This document shows, one piece after another, positions 1 through 4,667 of a stretch of 7,273 nt of DNA (position 1 is its first letter; each line of letters begins with the position of its first letter). Source of the DNA: Pseudomonadota bacterium (GTDB taxonomy: Bacteria > Pseudomonadota > Gammaproteobacteria > Steroidobacterales > Steroidobacteraceae); NCBI GenBank assembly GCA_023457495.1, contig JAEWLQ010000074.1, forward strand, positions 1 to 7,273, written 5' to 3'. Made by a program: the position numbers and the translations under genes. The notes under the pieces were generated by a model, which was given only the letters and a program-made list of their open reading frames with translations, made no database searches and was not told the DNA's origin.

Positions 1-640
1 CCAACAGCCAGACCCGGCGCGCGGGCGGCTCGACGCCGGCGCGCATGCGCGTGACGTTGCCGCGATGGGTGATGATCACGAGCGCGGCGCAGGCCAGGGC
101 GAAACCCAGCGTCGGCGTCAGGTGAGCGCCATCGCGCATCAGTAGATAGACAGGGATGGCGATCGAGGCGCAGATGGAGGCGAGGCCCACGAAACCGGAG
201 ACCATCACCACGCCGAGCCAGCTCGCGAACAGCGGCACGAGCAACGCGAGATCGATGCCCGCGAACGCGCCCACCAGGGTCGCGACGCCCTTGCCGCCGC
301 GAAAGCCGTGCCACACCGGAAACACGTGACCGAGGATGGCGGCGAAGGCGCACGCGGCGGGCAGCCACTGGTAGACAGATGGACGGACCTGGGCACCGTC
401 TCCAAGAGCGCCGATCGCAAGGCCGGGCAGCACCGCCGCCGCGATCCAGCCCTTGGCGATGTCGATCAGGAACACCCAGAAGGCGAAGCCGGCGCCCTGC
501 GTGCGCAACGCGTTGGTGCCGCCCGCATTGCCGCTGCCCTGCGTGCGGATGTCGACGCCGCCACGCAGCCTGCCGATCACGAGGCTCCCGACCACGGAGC
601 CGAGAAGATAGGCAAGCAGGACCTTGAGGGCGAATTCCAT
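1..640 (-). CDS. plsY: Glycerol-3-phosphate acyltransferase PlsY (C-terminus cut by window edge)
   Basis: Integral inner-membrane enzyme that transfers an acyl group from acyl-phosphate to glycerol-3-phosphate, giving lysophosphatidic acid, the first acylation in phospholipid synthesis. Reading the minus strand from ATG at 640 gives 213 codons with no stop before the edge; the family is usually about 200-215 residues, so very little is missing. The three family motifs are visible: GSGNAGGTNALR (residues 35-46), LGHVFPVWHGFRGGKG (103-118) and HRGNVTRMRAGVE (192-204). Hydrophobic segments near residues 5-22, 52-75, 93-110, 125-165 and 176-191 fit a multi-pass protein. Motif 3 has Gly where many members have Glu (HREN); the Asn and the later Gly and Glu remain. 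The start lies 12 bases after the stop of the upstream minus-strand hydrolase gene, suggesting co-transcription. I see no clear Shine-Dalgarno sequence, so translation may depend on coupling. Confidence 0.95.
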   Translation of the reverse strand, partial: MEFALKVLLAYLLGSVVGSLVIGRLRGGVDIRTQGSGNAGGTNALRTQGAGFAFWVFLIDIAKGWIAAAVLPGLAIGALGDGAQVRPSVYQWLPAACAFAAILGHVFPVWHGFRGGKGVATLVGAFAGIDLALLVPLFASWLGVVMVSGFVGLASICASIAIPVYLLMRDGAHLTPTLGFALACAALVIITHRGNVTRMRAGVEPPARRVWLL

Positions 641-652
641 CGGGGACGTCGA

Positions 653-1600
653 TCAGCGCAGGAAAACTTCCGCCAGCATACAACGGACGCTGCCGCCACC
701 GTGGTGCTCGATGACGTCGATGGGCGCGACCAGCACGGAGTCCGCCGCAGCGCCGAGCCGCGCGAATTTCTCCGGCGCCAGCGTCCGGCGCGCCGTGCGC
801 GACATCACCAGCACACGGAAATCACCGAGATGCTCGTCCCAGCTGCCCACCTCGAGCATGTTGCCCGCGAAGCCGCGCATCTCGGACGGATCGATCGCGA
901 CGATTTCGCGACCGGTGGCGCGCAGCCGCGCGGCGACGCGTTCGCGGTCCGCCGCCGCGATGTTTTCCAGCGCGACGATCGCGACGCGCGTGCCGATGCT
1001 CATGGCGACGTTGGTGTGGTAGATGGGCACATCCGACTCGTCGCAGGCATTGAAAATCTCGAGCTCGTAGCCCATCTCCCGCGCCCATTCGCCCGCGACC
1101 ACCGCATCGGTCCGCGGCGACAGGCACGCGTACGCGACGCGATTCGGATGGTCCAGCACGAGGCTGCCCGTGCCTTCGAGGAATCGACCCGCCTGCTCAT
1201 GCGGTGTCAGGTCGAACACGCGGCGCACGGTGTAGCCCGTTTCGCGCGTGACCGCTTCGACGATCTCCATGCGTCGCTCGAGCCGCCGGCTCTCACATTG
1301 CATCGGGTACAACACCACCGTGCCATCCGCGTGGAACGAGACCCAGTTGTTGGGGAACACGGCGTCCGGCTTGCGCGGCTCGGCGGAATCCTCGGCGACG
1401 CAGACCGGGATACCTTCCGATGCCAGCGCGGCCGCGAAGGCTTCGAATTCCGCGAGGGCACGCGCGGCGACGTCCGCCGCCCCGTCCATGGCGGCTTCAT
1501 GCTGAAACCGGTTGGTCCGCGCCGTTTCAGCGTTGTAGCCGAACGCCTTGGGGCGGACCATCAACAAGGCACTGCAAACCTGTGAGCGGGCGGGCGGCAT
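653..1600 (-). CDS. ctlX: CtlX-type citrulline/arginine-related hydrolase (amidinotransferase fold)
   Basis: Predicted cytosolic enzyme of 315 residues in the guanidino-group-modifying superfamily (arginine deiminase, DDAH, amidinotransferases), closest by sequence feel to the family annotated as citrulline utilization hydrolase CtlX. Landmarks: VRPKAFGYN near the N-terminus (residues 15-23), FPNNW (82-86), E142 to D150 in an EGTGSLVLD stretch, H195 in YHTNVAM, and C307 in GGSVRCMLAE near the C-terminus. The late Cys and central His match the nucleophile and general base of the superfamily; assigning E142 or D150 as the acidic partner is inference. The ORF stays open upstream to an ATG at 1711, but that extension overlaps the divergent oxygenase gene and lies outside the conserved fold, so I chose ATG 1600, which has a weak AGAAG upstream. 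The exact substrate (citrulline, arginine or a methylated arginine) cannot be read from sequence. Likely first gene of a two-gene unit with plsY. Confidence 0.85.
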   Translation of the reverse strand: MPPARSQVCSALLMVRPKAFGYNAETARTNRFQHEAAMDGAADVAARALAEFEAFAAALASEGIPVCVAEDSAEPRKPDAVFPNNWVSFHADGTVVLYPMQCESRRLERRMEIVEAVTRETGYTVRRVFDLTPHEQAGRFLEGTGSLVLDHPNRVAYACLSPRTDAVVAGEWAREMGYELEIFNACDESDVPIYHTNVAMSIGTRVAIVALENIAAADRERVAARLRATGREIVAIDPSEMRGFAGNMLEVGSWDEHLGDFRVLVMSRTARRTLAPEKFARLGAAADSVLVAPIDVIEHHGGGSVRCMLAEVFLR

Positions 1601-1646
1601 GGCCGCGACTTCTACATCCCATTGGCGGTAGGCACAATAGCCGCGG
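1601..1646. promoter_or_regulatory. Compact divergent intergenic region with candidate -10 elements
   Basis: These 46 bases separate the starts of the minus-strand hydrolase and the plus-strand oxygenase and must hold at least part of both promoters. On the plus strand CACAAT (1633-1638) matches the -10 consensus at 4 of 6; a -35 at 17-base spacing (TTCTAC, 1610-1615) is poor. On the minus strand the overlapping TATTGT (1639 to 1634) also matches at 4 of 6, with no good -35. A plus-strand -10 here would start the transcript at about 1645-1647, on or next to the oxygenase ATG. Promoter positions are inference. Confidence 0.25.
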
Positions 1647-2579
1647 ATGCCCGACGCCGTACCCACACTCGACGCACGCGATGCCGAAAGCGCCCGCTTC
1701 GCACAGGACATCGCGTCGGCCTACGCGGAGTATGGATTCGTCATCATCGAGAACCACGGTATCGACAAGGGTCTCGTCGACCGCGCGCTGGACGCGTTCC
1801 GAGCGTTCTTCGCGCTGCCCGAAGCCGAGAAACGCCGCTTCCAGGTCCCGGGGGGCGGTGGAGCGCGCGGCTACACCCCTTTCGGAATCGAAACCGCCAA
1901 GGGCGCGAAACACCACGATCTGAAGGAGTTCTGGCACGTCGGCCGCGAGTTGCCGCCGGGCCACGCCTTCACGCAGGTGATGGCGCCGAACATCTGGGTG
2001 GAGAGCATTCCCGGCATGCGCGCGTCGACGCTCGCGCTCTACGATGCGTTCGATGCACTCGGCCGGCGCCTGCTCGCCGCGATCGCGCGCTCCGTCGCGC
2101 TGCCATCGAACTACTTCGACGACAAGGTCGACTTCGGCAACAGCGTGTTGCGCATCATTCACTACCCGCCGCTGCCGCCGGAGCCCACGCCGGCGGTGCG
2201 CGCCGGCGCGCACGAGGACATCAACGTCATCACGTTGCTGCTGGGCGCCGAGGAGCCCGGCCTCGAAGTGTTGTCGAAGAAAGGCGAATGGCTGCCGATC
2301 AATCCGCCGCCGGGCTCGCTGGTCTGCAACGTCGGCGACATGCTGCAGCGGCTCACGAACGGACACCTGCGCTCGACCACGCATCGCGTCGTGAACCCAC
2401 CGCGCGAACGCGCGACCCGGGCGCGTTATTCGCTGCCGTTCTTCCTGCACTTCAATCCCGATTTCCTGATCCGGACGCTGCCGCAATACGTCGATGCCCG
2501 GCACCCCGACCAGTTCCCGGAGCCAATAACCGCGCACGATTTCCTGCAGGAGCGTCTGCGCGAGATCAAGCTGATCTGA
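1647..2579 (+). CDS. Isopenicillin N synthase-like 2-oxoglutarate/Fe(II)-dependent oxygenase
   Basis: Predicted cytosolic non-haem iron oxygenase, 310 residues, a typical length for the bacterial IPNS-like family. The N-terminal DIOX_N-type region (about 5-120) contains YGFVIIENHGI (29-39), RGYTPFG (74-80) and KEFWHVGR (93-100). The C-terminal double-stranded beta-helix (about 150-270) contains LRIIHYPP (168-175), the iron ligands H189 and D191 in AHEDINVITLL and H246 in STTHRV, and the R260-Y-S262 motif that in this family binds the 2-oxoglutarate carboxylate. All catalytic residues are present, so the enzyme should be active. Membership in this family does not mean antibiotic synthesis: relatives include plant hormone, flavonoid and fungal thymine oxygenases. 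Start ATG 1647 fits family N-termini but has no Shine-Dalgarno sequence. It is followed after 39 bases by a nucleoside transporter and thymidine kinase on the same strand, which raises a nucleoside or nucleobase as a possible substrate; this is inference only. Confidence 0.9.
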   Translation: MPDAVPTLDARDAESARFAQDIASAYAEYGFVIIENHGIDKGLVDRALDAFRAFFALPEAEKRRFQVPGGGGARGYTPFGIETAKGAKHHDLKEFWHVGRELPPGHAFTQVMAPNIWVESIPGMRASTLALYDAFDALGRRLLAAIARSVALPSNYFDDKVDFGNSVLRIIHYPPLPPEPTPAVRAGAHEDINVITLLLGAEEPGLEVLSKKGEWLPINPPPGSLVCNVGDMLQRLTNGHLRSTTHRVVNPPRERATRARYSLPFFLHFNPDFLIRTLPQYVDARHPDQFPEPITAHDFLQERLREIKLI

Positions 2580-2602
2580 CTACTTGGACTGATACACAAA
2601 TA

Positions 2603-2610
2603 AGAAGAGG
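2603..2610 (+). promoter_or_regulatory. Strong ribosome binding site of the nucleoside transporter
   Basis: The purine-rich AGAAGAGG lies 8 bases before ATG 2619 and fixes that start. It sits in a short A/T-rich stretch (2591-2606) between two GC-rich genes. That stretch could also hold a promoter element, but I cannot assign a convincing -35/-10 pair. Confidence 0.7.
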
Positions 2611-2618
2611 TCTCGACG

Positions 2619-3863
2619 ATGTCGGTTGTACAGGCCCTGTTCGGAATTCTCGTCTTCGTCGCGCTCGCCGTGCCCTTCAGCAGCAACTGGCGACGCATCA
2701 ATTACCGCCTCGTCGCGTTCGCCGTCCTGCTGCAGTTCATCATCTGCGGGCTGCTGCTGAAGGCGCCGGGTATCCGTGACGGCCTGCAGTACGTGAATCG
2801 CGCCGTCGGCGCGCTGGGAGCGGCGACGGCGGAAGGAACTTCGTTCGTATACGGATTCCTGGGCGGCGCCAATCTGCCGTTCGATTCGGCCGACCGCTAC
2901 GTCCCCGTTTTCGCCTTCCAGATCCTGCCGCTGGTCATCGTGATGTCCGCGATCTCGGCGCTGCTGTGGTACTGGCGCGTCCTGCCGCTGGTCATCCGCG
3001 GCATCTCGGTGATCTTCGAGCGCGCGCTGGGTACGCGTGGCCCGGCCGGGCTCGTCGCGACGGCCAACATCTTCATGGGACAGATCGAGGCGCCGCTGCT
3101 GGTGCGTCCCTATCTCGCGCGCATGACGCGTTACGAACTGCTGCTCATCATGACCGCGGGCATGGCGACTATCGCCGGCTCGGTGATGGTCATCTACTCG
3201 GCGATGCTCGGCGAGCAGATCCAGGGCGTGCTGGGGCAGCTCATCACCAAGTCCATCATGTCCGTGCCCGCGGCCATCCTGTTCGCGCACGTGATGATCC
3301 CGGAGGGCAATGAAAGCTCGCAGGAGCTCGAGAAGCCGCCGCGCGTCTACGAAAGCTCGATGGACGCCGTCACGCGCGGCACCTCGGATGGACTCAACAT
3401 CTATCTGCACATCCTCGCGATTCTCATCGTCGCGATCGCGCTGGTGGCCCTGGTCAACGGCATCATCGGCTTCATTCATATCGGCGGCGAACCGCTCACG
3501 CTCGAACGTTTCGTGGGCTGGTTGTTCGCGCCCATCGCCTGGCTCATGGGCGTGCCATGGAGCGAGGCCGTGACGGTGGGCTCGCTGCTCGGCGTCAAGA
3601 CGGTGCTGAACGAGTTCCTCGCGTACGTGAACCTGCAGAACATGCCCCCCGGCGCCCTGTCGGACACGAGCAAGCTGATCGCGCTGTACGCGGTCTGCGG
3701 CTTCGCGAATCTCTCGAGCGTCGGCATCCAGATTTCGGGCATCGGCGCGATGTGCCCGGAGCGGCGCCCGGACCTCATCAGCCTGGGTTTTCGGGCTCTG
3801 TACGCCGCGACGCTGGCCTCGTGCATGGCCGGCGCGGTCGTGGGCATCGTCTCGCGTTTCTGA
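2619..3863 (+). CDS. NupC-type concentrative nucleoside transporter (CNT family)
   Basis: Inner-membrane symporter that imports nucleosides using an ion gradient (H+ or Na+; the ion is not decided here). The protein has 414 residues, the usual bacterial CNT size, with hydrophobic segments spread along its length. Core motifs in order: GGANLPFDS (about 84-92), the first re-entrant hairpin GQIEAPLLVRPYL (154-166), AGMATIAGSVMVIYSAMLG shortly after, NEFLAY (331-336), and CGFANLSSVGIQ (360-371). Aligned from memory with the Vibrio cholerae CNT structure, nucleoside-contacting Gln154, Glu156, Glu332, Phe366, Asn368 and Ser371 correspond to Q155, E157, E332, F362, N364 and S367 here; Thr155 is replaced by I156. 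The gene is preceded by a strong ribosome binding site and is followed 12 bases later by thymidine kinase, so uptake and phosphorylation of nucleosides are probably co-expressed. Family assignment is firm; substrate range is not. Confidence 0.93.
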   Translation: MSVVQALFGILVFVALAVPFSSNWRRINYRLVAFAVLLQFIICGLLLKAPGIRDGLQYVNRAVGALGAATAEGTSFVYGFLGGANLPFDSADRYVPVFAFQILPLVIVMSAISALLWYWRVLPLVIRGISVIFERALGTRGPAGLVATANIFMGQIEAPLLVRPYLARMTRYELLLIMTAGMATIAGSVMVIYSAMLGEQIQGVLGQLITKSIMSVPAAILFAHVMIPEGNESSQELEKPPRVYESSMDAVTRGTSDGLNIYLHILAILIVAIALVALVNGIIGFIHIGGEPLTLERFVGWLFAPIAWLMGVPWSEAVTVGSLLGVKTVLNEFLAYVNLQNMPPGALSDTSKLIALYAVCGFANLSSVGIQISGIGAMCPERRPDLISLGFRALYAATLASCMAGAVVGIVSRF

Positions 3864-3866
3864 GGG
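3862..3866 (+). promoter_or_regulatory. Ribosome binding site of thymidine kinase overlapping the transporter stop
   Basis: GAGGG starts inside the TGA stop of the transporter (3861-3863) and ends 9 bases before ATG 3876. This arrangement supports translational coupling of the two genes and fixes the kinase start. Confidence 0.65.
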
Positions 3867-3875
3867 CAAGCGCGC

Positions 3876-4466
3876 ATGGCCAAGCTGTACTTCTATTACT
3901 CCACCATGAACGCGGGCAAATCGACCGCGTTGCTGCAGGCCGGTCACAACTACGAAGAGCGCGGCATGCGCACGCTGTCCTACACCGCGAGGCTCGACGA
4001 CCGGCAAGGCGGCCGCATCCACTCGCGCATCGGCATCGAACGCGAGGCGCGGCACTTCCACCCCGCGCTCAACCTGCGCACGGACATCGCGCGCGAGCAC
4101 CTGCGTTCGCCGCTCGCGTGCATCCTCGTCGACGAATCGCAGTTCCTGACGCCGGAGCAGGTCAAACAACTCGCCGCCGTGGTGGACGAGCTCGACATCC
4201 CCGTGTTGTGTTACGGACTGCGCACCGACTTTCGCGGCGAGCTGTTTCCGGGGAGCGCGCAGCTGCTCGGCTGGGCTGACAACCTCATCGAGATCAAGAC
4301 CATCTGCCATTGCGGCCGCAAGGCCATCATGGTCGTGCGTGTCAAGAGCGACGGCACCGCGGAGCGCGAGGGCGCGCAGATCGAGATCGGCGGCAACGAG
4401 CGTTATGTGCCGCTGTGCAGGAAGCATTTTTCGCAAGCTCTTGCGGGCGCGACGATTCCCGCCTGA
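3876..4466 (+). CDS. tdk: Thymidine kinase (type II, TK1-like)
   Basis: Cytosolic enzyme that phosphorylates thymidine (and deoxyuridine) with ATP to the monophosphate, feeding dTTP salvage. The protein has 196 residues, close to the E. coli enzyme. The N-terminus carries the P-loop STMNAGKST (9-17). The catalytic Glu is E87 in VDESQF, where DEAQF is more usual, a mild change next to the catalytic residue. The lasso/zinc region has ICHCGRKA (143-150; C144 and C146) and a later C181-x-x-H184 in VPLCRKHF, the same pattern as the E. coli-type kinase, plus IGGNERYVPLC before it, which belongs to the thymidine-binding loop. It lies 12 bases after the nucleoside transporter, an arrangement that couples import to metabolic trapping of the nucleoside. 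TGA ends the gene at 4466. Confidence 0.97.
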   Translation: MAKLYFYYSTMNAGKSTALLQAGHNYEERGMRTLSYTARLDDRQGGRIHSRIGIEREARHFHPALNLRTDIAREHLRSPLACILVDESQFLTPEQVKQLAAVVDELDIPVLCYGLRTDFRGELFPGSAQLLGWADNLIEIKTICHCGRKAIMVVRVKSDGTAEREGAQIEIGGNERYVPLCRKHFSQALAGATIPA

Positions 4467-4480
4467 AGGATCGCGCGAAC

Positions 4481-4528
4481 TGCGCAAGATTCGTACAGCC
4501 CTCCGGCTGCACTCGAAAGAATCGCGCA
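4481..4528 (+). repeat. Imperfect inverted repeat / possible RNA stem-loop after tdk
   Basis: TGCGC-AA-GATTC (4481-4492) can pair with GAATC-GCGCA (4519-4528), giving 10 base pairs with an AA bulge on the left arm. Inside lies a second small hairpin, CAGCC (4496-4500) with GGCTG (4505-4509) around a four-base loop. No T-run follows, so it is not a standard intrinsic terminator. It could protect the 3' end of the transporter-kinase mRNA or help terminate it; in GC-rich DNA it could also be chance. Confidence 0.35.
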
Positions 4529-4541
4529 AACAATGTTGCGC
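4524..4541 (+). repeat. Perfect 6-bp inverted repeat GCGCAA/TTGCGC
   Basis: GCGCAA (4524-4529) and TTGCGC (4536-4541) flank a six-base spacer. The left arm overlaps the right arm of the larger stem-loop upstream, so the two structures exclude each other. Another copy of GCGCAA lies at 4482-4487 and could also pair with TTGCGC. Function unknown. Confidence 0.3.
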
Positions 4542-4544
4542 ACC

Positions 4545-4574
4545 GCCGTCGCGCATGCGCAGCAAACGGCATTT
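4545..4574 (+). terminator. Weak candidate intrinsic terminator of the transporter-kinase unit
   Basis: GCCGT (4545-4549) pairs with ACGGC (4566-4570) around a loop containing the palindrome GCGCATGCGC (4551-4560), and is followed directly by ATTTT. The stem is short and the T-run is only four, so termination would be inefficient. It lies between tdk and the receptor promoter candidate, the expected place. Confidence 0.25.
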
Positions 4575-4586
4575 TCCCGGTTGTAA

Positions 4587-4614
4587 CTGACACGTCATCT
4601 CATTAACGTGTACT
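4587..4614 (+). promoter_or_regulatory. Candidate sigma-70 promoter for the TonB-dependent receptor
   Basis: CTGACA (4587-4592) matches the -35 consensus at 5 of 6, and TGTACT (4609-4614) matches the -10 at 4 of 6, with a 16-base spacer. Transcription would begin near 4621, leaving a leader of about 47 bases before ATG 4668. The stretch is clearly more A/T-rich than its surroundings. Confidence 0.4.
4590..4611. promoter_or_regulatory. Candidate operator: ACACGT-N10-ACGTGT
   Basis: A perfect 6-base inverted repeat, ACACGT (4590-4595) and ACGTGT (4606-4611), overlaps both hexamers of the candidate receptor promoter. The arm centres are 16 bases apart, so the arms do not fall on exactly the same helical face. 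A repressor site in this position would control receptor expression, as is common for TonB-dependent receptors. It does not resemble a Fur box to my eye. The regulator is unknown and the repeat could be chance. Confidence 0.3.
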
Positions 4615-4656
4615 CAATTAACCGCAACGCCGCAGAGATGGCGTCGGCCAAGAACA

Positions 4657-4662
4657 CGGAGA
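4657..4662 (+). promoter_or_regulatory. Ribosome binding site deciding the receptor start
   Basis: CGGAGA, containing the core GGAG (4658-4661), lies 6 bases before ATG 4668. In-frame upstream starts at 4608 (GTG) and 4638 (ATG) have no such site, and the signal peptide begins properly only at 4668. Confidence 0.65.
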
Positions 4663-4667
4663 TCTCC

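Noticed and set aside
308..1585. Plus-strand 425-codon open frame opposite plsY and ctlX
   Set aside because: Composition is Arg/His/Asp-rich with no domain or hydrophobic core, and it covers two well-supported minus-strand genes with intact family motifs.
1601..1711. Upstream ATG start for the CtlX-type gene at 1711
   Set aside because: It adds 37 residues unlike the family N-terminus and would overlap the first 65 bases of the divergent oxygenase gene.
1527..2537. Minus-strand 336-codon frame opposite the oxygenase
   Set aside because: Antisense shadow with the same biased composition; the plus strand has a complete catalytic site.
1647..2579. Penicillin biosynthesis role for the IPNS-like gene
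   Set aside because: No ACV synthetase or other beta-lactam biosynthesis gene is nearby, and the family label covers many unrelated oxidations.
4551..4560. GCGCATGCGC palindrome as a stand-alone regulatory site
   Set aside because: GCGC and CATGCGC strings recur often in this GC-rich window (for example near 42-51), so a single copy is weak evidence.
4533..4586. 17-codon open frame ATG...TAA in the tdk-receptor gap, considered as a leader peptide
   Set aside because: No ribosome binding site, no run of regulatory codons, and it ends just before the candidate promoter rather than lying in the receptor leader.
2580..4598. Very long minus-strand open frame (672 codons) opposite the transporter and thymidine kinase
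   Set aside because: Its product is rich in Arg, His, Asp, Gln and Ala without any recognisable fold, as expected for the antisense of GC-rich coding DNA. The opposite strand carries two unmistakable genes with ribosome binding sites.
4608..4667. Upstream GTG start extending the receptor by 20 residues
   Set aside because: The extension is polar, would bury the signal peptide, overlaps the candidate -10 element and lacks a ribosome binding site; ATG 4668 has one.
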